This document shows, one piece after another, positions 18,115 to 26,841 of a stretch of DNA of 64,000 nucleotides. A program made the position numbers and the translations under genes. Position 1 is the stretch's first letter, and each line of letters begins with the position of its first letter. The notes beneath the pieces are model-generated. The model had not been told where the DNA came from, ran no database searches, and saw only the letters and a list, made by a program, of their open reading frames with translations. The stretch is from Chloroflexi bacterium OLB13. GTDB lineage: Bacteria; Chloroflexota; Anaerolineae; Aggregatilineales; Phototrophicaceae. The stretch is from assembly GCA_001567485.1 (NCBI GenBank), contig JZRA01000048.1, forward strand, positions 1 to 64,000, written 5' to 3'.

Positions 18115-19542
18115 CTAATCGGTCGCCGCCGCCACCGCGTGATCGGGCAAGAGGGTCTCCGCATCTCGAATCGCAGGCACGAGATAACCGGCGGCCGCAA
18201 TCATCATGCCGAGTATACCTGCGATGACGAACATCAGCGAAATCCCCGCGCCCGGCCCCGTGCCGACCAGCCACCCAAACACGCCCGAAAGCGCGCCATC
18301 CGGCTGCATAGCTGGCCCGAAGATCAAATCGGCGGACGGCCCGGACAGCAGCATCGCCAACGGCACTGAAATCTGCGCGATGAGCCGGCGCACGGCGAAC
18401 ACCCGCCCTTGCACGTCGGGAGCCACCTTAGCTTGCCAGATCGCTTGATTCGATCCGTTGAGGATCGGGATAAAGAACGACTCGAAGAACGCGCCGAAGG
18501 CCCACATGATGCTCACTTGTCCAAGCCCGATCACCATCGTCCCGAACAAGCTCCCTCCGAACATGCCCATCAGCACCCCATGGACACGCTTCTTCGGGCC
18601 GCCCCACGCGCTCAAGAACAGCCCGCCAATCAGCCCGCCGATACTACCGGCGGCAAAGATCGCGCCGAGCAGCACTTTGTCGCCCGTCAGCAGAACACCA
18701 TCGCTCAGCCCCACCGTTACCACTGCCGGAAGCGACGACGAGTGAATCGGGACGAGCGACATCTCCGTGCGCGCTAAGATGAGCGCCGGCAAGATCGTGA
18801 ACACAAACGAGCCGGTCAGGTTGATCCCGAAAAAGATGAGCTGAAGCCCGAGCAGGCTCGGCCGATCTTTGATGTACTTGAAGCCATAGAGTACCTCGGC
18901 CCGAAACCCGCCCGACCGGCTCTCGGCCCCAGCCTCGGTGCGGGCGGGCTGCGGAATGTGCACGATAAGCAGCGCGCCGATGGCGATGAGGAATGTCGCG
19001 ATGTCGATGAACAGCAGACCTTGCAGTCCAATCGCAACATACAGCACGCCGCCTAACACAGGCGAGAAGATGCCGGAGGCGGTCTCGGCGATACTCTGTA
19101 AGCCGGATGCGCGCGCATATTGAGTCGGCTTAATCATCGTGCTGATCGCCGCCGAATACGCCGGGAACTGGAACGCCTCTCCCGCACTAGCGACCGCAAC
19201 TGCGGCATAAAGGTGCCACAGTTCCAATTTGCCGATCCCAGCCAGCAAGATGATCGACAAGAGCGCGCAGGTCGACAATGCCGCCATAAGGTCGGAGACC
19301 ATCATCGCCAGCTTGCGGTTCCAGCGGTCGACCAGTGCACCCGCAATCGGACTCAGGATGATCCCCGGCACGAAGCCGAAGAACCCGGCGAGCGCGAGCG
19401 CCGTCGCTTCACCCGTCTTCTCCCACGCCCACAGCGTGACCGCGAAGCGGGTCATGCCAGTGCCGAAAAGCGACACGACTTGACCGGCCCAGATCACGAG
19501 AAACGCACGCATCCCATGAATGCCAGCCTGCGATTCAGGCAT
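18115..19542 (-). CDS. MFS transporter, EntS/MacA-type exporter group
   Basis: 475 residues with about 10-12 membrane helices. It shows the MFS family motif A-like sequence DRWNRKLAMMVSDL in the first cytoplasmic loop and a WAWEKTGEATALALAGFFGF segment typical of the exporter group that includes enterobactin and macrolide efflux proteins. An extra extracytoplasmic loop lies near residues 250-285 (SLVPIHSSSLPAVV). The substrate is not inferable. It lies 14 bases before the FHA gene and 28 bases after the LiaF-like gene, so it may share their transcript. Confidence 0.85.
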   Translation of the reverse strand: MPESQAGIHGMRAFLVIWAGQVVSLFGTGMTRFAVTLWAWEKTGEATALALAGFFGFVPGIILSPIAGALVDRWNRKLAMMVSDLMAALSTCALLSIILLAGIGKLELWHLYAAVAVASAGEAFQFPAYSAAISTMIKPTQYARASGLQSIAETASGIFSPVLGGVLYVAIGLQGLLFIDIATFLIAIGALLIVHIPQPARTEAGAESRSGGFRAEVLYGFKYIKDRPSLLGLQLIFFGINLTGSFVFTILPALILARTEMSLVPIHSSSLPAVVTVGLSDGVLLTGDKVLLGAIFAAGSIGGLIGGLFLSAWGGPKKRVHGVLMGMFGGSLFGTMVIGLGQVSIMWAFGAFFESFFIPILNGSNQAIWQAKVAPDVQGRVFAVRRLIAQISVPLAMLLSGPSADLIFGPAMQPDGALSGVFGWLVGTGPGAGISLMFVIAGILGMMIAAAGYLVPAIRDAETLLPDHAVAAATD

Positions 19543-19570
19543 CAGTTGTTCTCACAGCATGAACAGGGTG

Positions 19571-20524
19571 TTACCGGGCAATCTCGGTAATGCGGATCGC
19601 TCCACGCGCGCTGACGACATAACGCAGTTGGGTCGCCGCCCGGTCGAAGTTGCGTGATTCGAGCACATCACCGACCAGATAATTATACAGTGTCGCGTCA
19701 TACTGCGGGTCGATTCCACTGCCGGCGCGGTTCAACTCGAAACGCGCGCCAACGCCGCTGGGCACGGCCACTGTGATCCCCCCATCGGCCGCGGTCAGCG
19801 TTCCCATCGGCGCGGTCGGATCCGCAGTGACCGAAGGTGAACGCGGCTGATAGTCCGGTAGGTTCACAATGGCATCGCCGCGCACCACGTCGAGGTTCAA
19901 GCGTTCAAGATCGAGCAAGTCGAGATTGAGTGTCGCGGCGCCCTGTTGAACATGGACGGCGACATCCAGCGCAACGCCCGTTGGCAGCGTCAACGCAAGC
20001 TTTCCACGTCCGACATCCTCAAGATCGGGGAAGGGGTTCGGCTGCGACTCGGTGATCTTCAAGACCGCACGCCCGGTTCCATCATCCGCATACGTCACAT
20101 CGACCGCGCTTTCGGTGCTGCCGACGAACTGTCCGCTCACGGTGCGCTGACCGCTGGCATCAGCCACCAAGTCAAGATCCGACGACAGCAGCGCGATCTC
20201 AAGGCTGACCAGCGTCACGTTCGGGCCGACGGCTTCAGAGACGACGACAGTCTGATCGGTGCGCTGTTGAGCCGCGCGGCCGGAAAACGCGACCAGCGCG
20301 ATATTGACGACGATGAACGCGGTAAGCGCAAGCGCGATGATGCTGGCGAACGGGACACGCCCGCGCAGCACCGTTCCCAACCCAAGCGCGATCAGTACCG
20401 CCGGAAGCGCGCGCAGCAGCAGATCGTTGAGGCCGGCAGGCAGCACGCCAAGCGCCTGCCCGATCAGAACGGCGCCGACAGCCAGCACCAGCAAACCGAT
20501 GAGGAAGTTTCGCTGATCGCGCAT
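19571..20524 (-). CDS. LiaF-like membrane protein with C-terminal adhesin-type repeat fold
   Basis: 317 residues. The N-terminal ~95 residues have four short hydrophobic segments (LIGLLVLAVGAVLIG; ALPAVLIALGLGTVL; IIALALTAFIVVNIAL) like the LiaI/LiaF membrane domain. The rest is a beta-solenoid-like region (VSLEIALLSSDLDL; GKLALTLPTGVALDVAVHVQQGAATLNL), as in LiaF/DUF4097-type proteins. In Firmicutes such proteins modulate envelope-stress two-component systems. Start is the ATG at 20524, in a TAATG overlap with the PspC gene, indicating translational coupling. The far longer upstream extension is not used because it would overlap PspC entirely. Confidence 0.75.
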   Translation of the reverse strand: MRDQRNFLIGLLVLAVGAVLIGQALGVLPAGLNDLLLRALPAVLIALGLGTVLRGRVPFASIIALALTAFIVVNIALVAFSGRAAQQRTDQTVVVSEAVGPNVTLVSLEIALLSSDLDLVADASGQRTVSGQFVGSTESAVDVTYADDGTGRAVLKITESQPNPFPDLEDVGRGKLALTLPTGVALDVAVHVQQGAATLNLDLLDLERLNLDVVRGDAIVNLPDYQPRSPSVTADPTAPMGTLTAADGGITVAVPSGVGARFELNRAGSGIDPQYDATLYNYLVGDVLESRNFDRAATQLRYVVSARGAIRITEIAR

Positions 20525-20883
20525 TACGCCCTCACCTGCCGGAAGATCAGGATCAACCCAAAGACGGCCACGACCACCGGCAGGTATAAGCTCTGCCCCG
20601 CCGGCATCGGCAGCAGACGATAACGCTCGGCGATCCATCCGCCGACGATAACGACGCCCAACAGCAGGACGGCGAGCGTCGACATGATACCACCACGCCG
20701 GATCACCAGCGATCCTTGCGGCATCGCCAGCCACAGCGCAGCGTAATACAGCGCGACCGCTCCGGATGTCAGCAGCGCGCCGACGGCGAACAGCACCCGC
20801 ACGATCCATCCATTAACACGAAAAGCGCCGGCGATCCCGCCGCACACCCCGCCTAGTAGCCGATCCGTGAAGCTGCGATACAC
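20524..20883 (-). CDS. PspC-domain membrane protein
   Basis: 119 residues. The N-terminal ~60 residues match the PspC domain (SFTDRLLGGVCGGIAGAFRVNGWIVRVLFAV, then ALYYAALWLAMP). Two further hydrophobic segments follow (LAVLLLGVVIVGGWIA and LYLPVVVAVFGLILIF). PspC proteins act in envelope-stress sensing. It is coupled by TAATG to the LiaF-like gene, a pairing known in envelope-stress loci of Gram-positive bacteria. Confidence 0.88.
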   Translation of the reverse strand: MYRSFTDRLLGGVCGGIAGAFRVNGWIVRVLFAVGALLTSGAVALYYAALWLAMPQGSLVIRRGGIMSTLAVLLLGVVIVGGWIAERYRLLPMPAGQSLYLPVVVAVFGLILIFRQVRA

Positions 20884-20926
20884 ACTCGATCCTATCGTCG
20901 CGTTTCGACCTCTATCCGCGCGCCGG

Positions 20927-21304
20927 TCATGCCCACAGGAACCGCACCGTCAGGCGCAAACGCCCAAGTTCCAGCTCATCCGAGTCTCGCAGCCGATACG
21001 GCTGGCCGGAGCGCAAAGGCTTTCCGTTCAGGCGCGTGCCGTTGGTTGTCTTGAGATCGGTGACGAACACGTCTCCGGCCTCGACTAAGAGCTGAACGTG
21101 CCTGCGGCTCACCCCCTGCTCGCCTGCGCCGAAGCGGCTCAAGTCGATATCGACGTCGTCGTCTGATTCGTCGTTGCGCCGCCCTACGATCAGGTCAGGC
21201 TCGACCTGCACAACCAACCGTCGGGAGTCGATGCGAAACTCGTATTTCTTCGGTGCGACCTGATCGTCGCTGGAAAGCACCCGCTGTACGCGCGGCTCAC
21301 TCAT
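20927..21304 (-). CDS. FHA-domain protein
   Basis: 125 residues. An N-terminal ~35-residue lead is followed by a forkhead-associated domain with LIVGRRND, GVSRRHVQLLV and DLKTTNGTRLNGKPL, where the usual SRNG loop reads TTNG. An acidic insert (DESDDDVDID) interrupts the first strands. The ATG overlaps the stop of the Crp/Fnr reading frame by 4 bases. Two FHA genes within 3.5 kb and no kinase nearby suggest a shared phosphothreonine signal generated elsewhere. Confidence 0.87.
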   Translation of the reverse strand: MSEPRVQRVLSSDDQVAPKKYEFRIDSRRLVVQVEPDLIVGRRNDESDDDVDIDLSRFGAGEQGVSRRHVQLLVEAGDVFVTDLKTTNGTRLNGKPLRSGQPYRLRDSDELELGRLRLTVRFLWA

Positions 21305-22083
21305 CTCCGGCCCCCCGCCGCGTTAGGTCGTCGCCCAAGTGTGACTTTTCTGTGCCGGTTTTGCAAGCGCCGGCCGTTAACGCTCAGGGATCGCCGCTGG
21401 CATGACGTTCGACTCGGCAAGGCTCTCCAACCCCGCGCGATCCGCGACAAACACAAGCGTCCGCGTTTCTTGAGCAAGCCGGCGTTCAGCAGCGCACGCA
21501 GCGCACGCCCCACGACTTCGCGCGTGGTACCGAGGATCGCGGCGATCTCCTCCTGAGACAAGCGCGACGGCGATTCGCCGATCTGGTCGGCGTAGGTCGT
21601 CTCATGCAGGTACAGCTTGGCGAGGCGCGACGGAATGCTGCGGAACGTCATGTCCTCAAGACGTTCGATGTAGTCCCGGTTCACGCGCGCCATCCACTGG
21701 AGCGTGCGCGCCATGAACGCCGAATCGGCGGCCAGCAGTTCCACCAGCGCGTGATGGCTGATGATCACCACCTCGCTGGCGGTCACCGCGACGGCATTAT
21801 ACGGGTTGGATGCGCCATCCACAGCGGCGACCTCGTTGAACGTCGCTGGCGGACGCAGCAGACTGAGGGTGTGCATCCGGCCCTCCGGGCTGATACGGTA
21901 AATGCGCACCAAGCCCTCGGTGACGATATGCAGCCCTGCGCATGCCGTCCCTTCACAGAAGATCTCGGCGCCTGCTTGAAACGCGTGCGGATGGCCCGCA
22001 GCGCCGATGCGGCGCAGACTCACGTCATCTAAACCTGCGAAAGCCGGGACACTGCTCCACCGAGCCTGCGTGTTTGCGATCAC
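21301..22083 (-). CDS. Crp/Fnr-family transcription regulator with a likely C-terminal frameshift
   Basis: The N-terminal half is a cyclic-nucleotide-binding-like beta-barrel (FCEGTACAGLHIVTEGLVRIYRI; NEVAAVDGASNPYNAVA). The helix-turn-helix follows (SRLSQEEIAAILGTTREVVGRALRALLNAGLLKK). There is no Fnr-type cysteine set. As read, the tail after LLKKRG is a basic, low-complexity 48 residues ending at 21301. In another frame the DNA encodes TLVFVADRAGLESLAESNV and stops at 21377, which looks like a genuine Crp C-terminus. A one-base deletion near 21455-21465 is therefore likely. GTG at 22083 is the chosen start (GGGCGTGGA before it); the frame also stays open to a TTG at 22158. It heads the FHA-PspC-LiaF-MFS run. 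Confidence 0.82.
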   Translation of the reverse strand: MIANTQARWSSVPAFAGLDDVSLRRIGAAGHPHAFQAGAEIFCEGTACAGLHIVTEGLVRIYRISPEGRMHTLSLLRPPATFNEVAAVDGASNPYNAVAVTASEVVIISHHALVELLAADSAFMARTLQWMARVNRDYIERLEDMTFRSIPSRLAKLYLHETTYADQIGESPSRLSQEEIAAILGTTREVVGRALRALLNAGLLKKRGRLCLSRIARGWRALPSRTSCQRRSLSVNGRRLQNRHRKVTLGRRPNAAGGRR

Positions 22084-22199
22084 TCCACGCCCTACGATCA
22101 ACTCACCTAACGTTCCAAAACCGGGGGACTCAGCCCCGGACTCTAATAGGTTCAACAAGCGGCGAGATCGACGATCCCCCCGCGCACTCGACGCCTCGC

Positions 22200-22607
22200 C
22201 TAGTGCGGCAGCACCAGCGCCAGCAGGATCAATACGCCGAACGACGCCGCGGCCAACAATCCCATGCTCCGCAAATCGGCCAGAACGAAGCCGTACTGTG
22301 CGCGTAGTTCTTCAGGCGTGACGATCTTGGTCGGGTGCGCCAGAAGCTCGGTGATCTCGTCAGCGGTGAGCGCCTTCTTGCGTGCTTCTTCGTTGCGTTC
22401 GCGCAGGCGCTTGGCGGTCGATACGCTTCGCCGCACCGGTGCGGACGAAGGCGCCGCGGACGCCGGCGATGCCGATTCAGCCGCCGGTACGCTCGCATCC
22501 GCGATGTCGCCGTCCTGCTGCTCCAACGCACGGGCCTGCTGACGTGCGCGCTCAAGCACGTCCTTATTGATCCGCTTCTGACCGCCGGCCTTCTTCTTCG
22601 GTGGCAT
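22200..22607 (-). CDS. Hypothetical tail-anchored membrane protein
   Basis: 135 residues. It begins MPPKKKAGGQKR and has a basic N-terminus, an Ala/Ser/Pro-rich low-complexity middle (about residues 35-60), a charged helix RLRERNEEARKKALT, then TKIVTPEELRAQYGFVLADLRSM and one C-terminal membrane helix (LLAAASFGVLILLALVL). The topology suggests a cytoplasmic body with a membrane tail. It lies 23 bases after the sortase gene on the same strand, so the two are likely one transcript. I do not recognise a family. Confidence 0.7.
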   Translation of the reverse strand: MPPKKKAGGQKRINKDVLERARQQARALEQQDGDIADASVPAAESASPASAAPSSAPVRRSVSTAKRLRERNEEARKKALTADEITELLAHPTKIVTPEELRAQYGFVLADLRSMGLLAAASFGVLILLALVLPH

Positions 22608-22630
22608 ACGTGTCCGCCTCGTTTCCTCGT

Positions 22631-23689
22631 CTATGCACCCGCGTTGTCAACGCGGTCTGCCACTACGATATACCGCTTATTGTTGACGCGGTAGGGGTAG
22701 CAGCTAATCAATGTCACCGTCGGCACCCCTTGATCGTCCATTACAAACGTATCGGTCGGATCGACAATTCGCGTCTCGCGCACACGGTAGACGAACGTGC
22801 GCGAATTGGTGCGAATTGTAAACTCGTCACCCACCTGCATCTGGTCGAGGTCACGGAACAGCTCGCCGTAGATGTCGTTATGGGCAGCTAGCACGACGTT
22901 ACCGGTCGCTGCCGCCGGATGCGCCCCGTTCTGCACTTGGCCCACGCCTTCCTTCAGGGCGTCCCAGTCCGTTCCTTGCACGATCGACTGATCGAGGTTC
23001 AAGCGGGGGATACTGATCGAGCGCGCTGTCTCCGGCGTCTCTGGCGGCCGTACGATGTTCACCGGGAACACCTGCTGCTGCACGGCGACGCGCAGGTGAG
23101 ACGGGACATCGTCAATGAATTCTTCGAGGTTGAAGCGCACCGTGTCGTCGGCTTCGATGACGTGCCCGCCGGGAAGCACATAATCCTCGATGCGGACGGT
23201 CAGGATCGACGTCGGTTCTGGCGTGGGGATACCCGCGCTGCGCTGTTGGTTCGCAAGTTCCTGCGCCGCGCGCGTCTCCTGCTCCAGCGCGTTGATCGAC
23301 ATAATCATGCCCGTGCCCAAGAACAGCAGTCCGGCAACCGCCACAATCTCCACCGCCAGCAGAATACGGTTGATGATGGTCTTGCGCTGGGCCGCGCGTT
23401 CAGGATCCTCAGGCGGGCGCTCAGCAAAGAGATCGTCCTCGAAGCGCGGCTCTGAGGTCTGCGGCGCTGGCCTCGGCGCGGGTGGCGGCTTCTGCGCTGG
23501 CGCAGATGCCTCTTGCTGGACAGACGCGCTTTGCGGCACGGCCTGCGCGGGTGCAGCCGCAGCGGGCATAACACGGCCGTCCTGCTTCAAGCGCTTCAGC
23601 CGCTGCATCCGCTGTTCGCGCTTACGGATCGCCAGAATGCGCTCTAGTTCTTCAATCGAGAGTTCGTCAACGGGGCGCCGATCCCGCAT
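22631..23689 (-). CDS. Sortase family protein with long cytoplasmic N-terminus
   Basis: 352 residues from the ATG at 23689. A basic coiled N-terminus (residues 1-40) and a Pro/Ala/Gln-rich linker (41-100) precede one membrane helix (108-131). The sortase catalytic domain (about 220-350) has His270 (VVLAAHND), Cys330 (TLISCYP) and Arg339 (NNKRYIV), the transpeptidase triad. The layout fits class D/E-type sortases, which join proteins to cell-wall or surface polymers. GAGG five bases before the ATG decides the start. An earlier ATG at 23722 lies inside a minus-strand TATAAT (23726-23721), which would be the promoter -10 box, so it is less likely. No LPXTG-type substrate is adjacent. Confidence 0.87.
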   Translation of the reverse strand: MRDRRPVDELSIEELERILAIRKREQRMQRLKRLKQDGRVMPAAAAPAQAVPQSASVQQEASAPAQKPPPAPRPAPQTSEPRFEDDLFAERPPEDPERAAQRKTIINRILLAVEIVAVAGLLFLGTGMIMSINALEQETRAAQELANQQRSAGIPTPEPTSILTVRIEDYVLPGGHVIEADDTVRFNLEEFIDDVPSHLRVAVQQQVFPVNIVRPPETPETARSISIPRLNLDQSIVQGTDWDALKEGVGQVQNGAHPAAATGNVVLAAHNDIYGELFRDLDQMQVGDEFTIRTNSRTFVYRVRETRIVDPTDTFVMDDQGVPTVTLISCYPYRVNNKRYIVVADRVDNAGA

Positions 23690-23838
23690 GGCATCCTCAA
23701 TCCGGTCATTCAACGGCGCCATTATAGCGGATACACAGGTTCCTATCCGTTGTAATCTGCCGGGATAGGTTAAGCGTACAGTAGAAAACGGCTGGCTGGC
23801 GTCCCGGTAGGCACACCAGCCAGCCTCATACAACGACC

Positions 23839-25581
23839 TTAGAAGTAGCTGGAAATGATGTCCAGCACCGCGCCGATGTTCGACGGATCACCGGACGCGA
23901 CTCGGGTCGCGCTGGCGCGGGCGATTGCGTTCAGCGCGTTGATGTCGGCATCGCTGCCATACGCGACCGGGATGACGATGACCGGGTTCACATCTTCTCG
24001 CGTCGCGCCGATCGCGCGCGTGGCGTCGGCCAGCGTGACGCCCTGTGTGCCGGTGTCCTGACCGTCGCTCAAGACCACCACAGCGCGTATACGATTCGCG
24101 TCGTCGACCGCCGACATCTGTTCGACGGCGCGCTGCACAGCGAGATACAGCTCGGTGCCGCCGTTAGCGCGCACGTTTCGGACTGCCGGAAGGATTTGAT
24201 TCAGGTTGCTCTCAAGCCGGTTCATCGGGATAACCTCGCGATAATCGTCGCTGAACACGGCCAGCCCAACGCGGTTATCAACCTCAAGCGCGTTGATAAA
24301 AGCCTCGGCCGCGGTGCGTGCCTGCGTGATCTTGTCGCCGTTCATCGAGCCGGAGACATCGATCACCAGCAGCACGTCGGCCTGCTTCTTCACAAACGAC
24401 CAACTCTGCTGAATCTCAGCGACGACTTCCGGATCAGGAACGTTCAGCACCTCAGGCGGGCCGTCGACGTCGATACCATTCTCAGGCACAAACGGGAACG
24501 CCAGCTCGACCGCCGGGTTAGCCGGGCGGAAGCCGTTCTCCATGACCAGCTCTTGCACCGGCTCGGTGAGCATGAAATCAACGAAGACACGCGCGGCCTC
24601 GCGCTGTTCAGCCGTGACCCAGTCCGCATTGACAATACCCATCGGGTGCTCGTGCCAGAACGTGCCTTCCTTCGGGTACAGCGCGACGAGCCGTTCGGGC
24701 GGCTTGAGCGACGTCTTACCCTGATTGATGTAGATCAGGTCGTTCTCTTCTAGCGCGACGAAATCGAGATACTCGGTTCCCTGCGCGATATATTCCTTGA
24801 ACTCCGTCGTCCGGCGCGAGTAATGGCGGATCAACTGTTCGATGTTACGCACGCCTTCCTGCACGTCTTCATCCCGTACTTCGTCAAGCGTGAGAACGCG
24901 GCCCGTGAACCCATTTGACCGCGCCGACGCGTAGAACTCGGCGATGAGGGTCGAAAGCGCCGTCGAACTCACATACGGGTCGGTATGCCCGTAGTACACC
25001 TGCCGGCGTGCGTTCGGCAGGCCGAAGTCCTGCCAACCGTTCGGGCTGTTCAACACTTGCAGCAGTTCTTCCCAGCCGACATCGTCATAGCCGACCGTCT
25101 GCCGGATCGCGTTCAGGCGGCTTTCCCAGATCGCCATGACGACCGGCGCGAGAGCGGTGGCTTGCGTGTCGGCTAGATCGAACAACTGCCGGCCGCTCTG
25201 GAAGTTCGCCAGCGCGAGCCAGTGGCTGACAGACGGCGAGAAGATCGTCGGGCGTTCGACGTTCTGGTTGTTGGGCGCGATGATGGCGTTGACGATCCCC
25301 TGCATCACCGTGCCGGACGAGCCGTCCTTACCCGTGATGTAGATTGGCTTTTCGCCCGACGCCAGCGCTGCGCCAGTGACCGGATTGCGCCCTTCCGCAT
25401 AGGCCGAGTTGAACTGATCCATCAGCGCCGGCATGAACGGCGCGAACTCCGGCGAATACACAATGGAGATCTGAACGGCGTTGGCAGGGATTCCGCCGGT
25501 GGATCCATTACCGCCCTGATCGCATCCGCTGAGGGCCGCGACTGCGAGCAGCATCACGAGCACTAATCGTTTGAATGACAT
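23839..25581 (-). CDS. Extracellular substrate-binding lipoprotein with VWA domain
   Basis: About 580 residues. A lipoprotein signal (MSFKRLVLVMLLAVAALSGC, lipobox LSGC) is followed by a family-1-like solute-binding fold (about 35-370; ISIVYSPEFAPFMPALMDQF; GKDGSSGTVMQGIVNAI). A von Willebrand factor A domain fills about residues 400-580. Its MIDAS motif DVSGSM lies near residue 407, with Thr in GGTELY and Asp in LSDGQD completing the metal site. Such double-domain proteins are frequent in Chloroflexota and may display ligand- or protein-binding at the cell surface. The ATG at 25581 is preceded by AAGGAG. It follows a second binding protein by 35 bases. No permease genes adjoin. Confidence 0.85.
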   Translation of the reverse strand: MSFKRLVLVMLLAVAALSGCDQGGNGSTGGIPANAVQISIVYSPEFAPFMPALMDQFNSAYAEGRNPVTGAALASGEKPIYITGKDGSSGTVMQGIVNAIIAPNNQNVERPTIFSPSVSHWLALANFQSGRQLFDLADTQATALAPVVMAIWESRLNAIRQTVGYDDVGWEELLQVLNSPNGWQDFGLPNARRQVYYGHTDPYVSSTALSTLIAEFYASARSNGFTGRVLTLDEVRDEDVQEGVRNIEQLIRHYSRRTTEFKEYIAQGTEYLDFVALEENDLIYINQGKTSLKPPERLVALYPKEGTFWHEHPMGIVNADWVTAEQREAARVFVDFMLTEPVQELVMENGFRPANPAVELAFPFVPENGIDVDGPPEVLNVPDPEVVAEIQQSWSFVKKQADVLLVIDVSGSMNGDKITQARTAAEAFINALEVDNRVGLAVFSDDYREVIPMNRLESNLNQILPAVRNVRANGGTELYLAVQRAVEQMSAVDDANRIRAVVVLSDGQDTGTQGVTLADATRAIGATREDVNPVIVIPVAYGSDADINALNAIARASATRVASGDPSNIGAVLDIISSYF

Positions 25582-25616
25582 ACGAAGACTCCTTCGAGAA
25601 CCGACCGTGGAAGCGG

Positions 25617-26666
25617 CTAGCCACCGTTGCTGAGTATCCATTGGCGCAGGCCGCTGATGGCAGAGGACTGCGGAATCTGTACCGCCTGAAGACCGGGAAG
25701 CTGGCGCATGATCCCGTAGGGTTCCGCCGCGACGAATTTTGCGGATGTCTCAGGCGGTTCACCGAGCGCGGGCCGCAGGCCGTAGCTGTCGAGCGCGCGC
25801 TGCTGTGCGTCACCCAGCAGGTATGACGCGAACGCCTGCGATGCGGCGCGCTCGTCGCCGGTGGTCTGTGCGCTCGATAACGTGATATACGGAAAATCGA
25901 ACATCACCGGGTAATTAGGATACGCGAACTCCGGTGTATATGTGCGCGCAAGCACGTCCAGCGAGGCCAGCCACTGGCTTTCCGGCCCGATAGCGACATC
26001 GACGGTGCGCCCCTGCGGCCCGGCGACATACGTCGCGACATCGTTCGGGATGGTGTTGAAGTTCGGCACACTGTCGATGACCGGCTTCAACCAATCGCGC
26101 ATCGCTTTATCATTCAACTGCGTATCGGTCAACACGCCCGAATCGTGGAAATGCGCCGCGCCGGAAACTACCACGGCGAATCCCTGCACCGAAAGCGAAG
26201 GCGAAGAAAACGCGACATTGATCCGATTCGACCCCGCCGCTTCTTGTACACCATCCCACGTCAGGGCGGAGATCGCGCTGTCCTCAGACGCATCGCGCAT
26301 CCACACCAACGGCGTGCGCGCCAGCGACAGCGCCTCGGTGTTCGCCGTCACAGCCATGCGAATGCCAGCAGCAAACCCCGACCACGCCGGAATCCAGCCA
26401 TCCGGGTGATTGCTCGATGACCACGGCTCGTTGAGAATCTGCATCCCCGGCGCGACGATGACGTTGACGCGAACGGGCCGGCCCACGCCAACGGTCACGC
26501 CAGACGTGTTGAATTCGAGCGCCGCGGCACGAAGCCACAACTCCGCCAGCGGATCGACGGCGACGTCAATTTCCACCGGCGGCTGGCTGCGCAGCAGTGT
26601 GGTCGCTGCTACGAGCGCCGCGGCGATCAACACAAATAGGATGATGAAAATGGTTCCGCGCCGCAT
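25617..26666 (-). CDS. Extracellular substrate-binding protein
   Basis: About 349 residues. An N-terminal hydrophobic segment (GTIFIILFVLIAAALVAATTLL) acts as an uncleaved anchor or signal peptide. The remainder is a binding-protein fold (DPLAELWLRAAALEFN; NVAFSSPSLSVQGFAVVVSG; FASYLLGDAQQRALDSYGLRP) similar to the solute-binding half of the next gene but without a VWA domain. The ATG at 26666 follows AAAGGGGAAAAG, and residues before it in the open frame are not signal-like. It is transcribed first in the pair. The ligand is unknown. Confidence 0.8.
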   Translation of the reverse strand: MRRGTIFIILFVLIAAALVAATTLLRSQPPVEIDVAVDPLAELWLRAAALEFNTSGVTVGVGRPVRVNVIVAPGMQILNEPWSSSNHPDGWIPAWSGFAAGIRMAVTANTEALSLARTPLVWMRDASEDSAISALTWDGVQEAAGSNRINVAFSSPSLSVQGFAVVVSGAAHFHDSGVLTDTQLNDKAMRDWLKPVIDSVPNFNTIPNDVATYVAGPQGRTVDVAIGPESQWLASLDVLARTYTPEFAYPNYPVMFDFPYITLSSAQTTGDERAASQAFASYLLGDAQQRALDSYGLRPALGEPPETSAKFVAAEPYGIMRQLPGLQAVQIPQSSAISGLRQWILSNGG

Positions 26667-26700
26667 CTTTTCCCCTTTGCGTTCCGCGCATACCGACTCA

Positions 26701-26728
26701 ACTATACAGGGAATACGGCGCGGCACAA
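26701..26728 (-). promoter_or_regulatory. Candidate promoter for the binding-protein pair
   Basis: On the minus strand, TTGTGC (26728-26723) and TATAGT (26706-26701) are separated by 16 bases, 35 bases before the ATG at 26666. Confidence 0.5.
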
Positions 26729-26803
26729 ATTATGAACGCTTGACACCCCCAAACTCTTGGGTAGCGCCGGGCAGGAATTTACGGCGGCTTAACAATTACC
26801 CGC

Positions 26804-26809
26804 TATAAT
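26804..26809 (+). promoter_or_regulatory. Candidate -10 box for the Bax-inhibitor-1 family gene
   Basis: A perfect TATAAT lies 32 bases before the ATG at 26842. The TTGACA at 26740-26745 is too far upstream to be its -35 box. Confidence 0.5.
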
Positions 26810-26841
26810 GACACCGTCAGTTTGAGTCAGGAGACCCTAGC

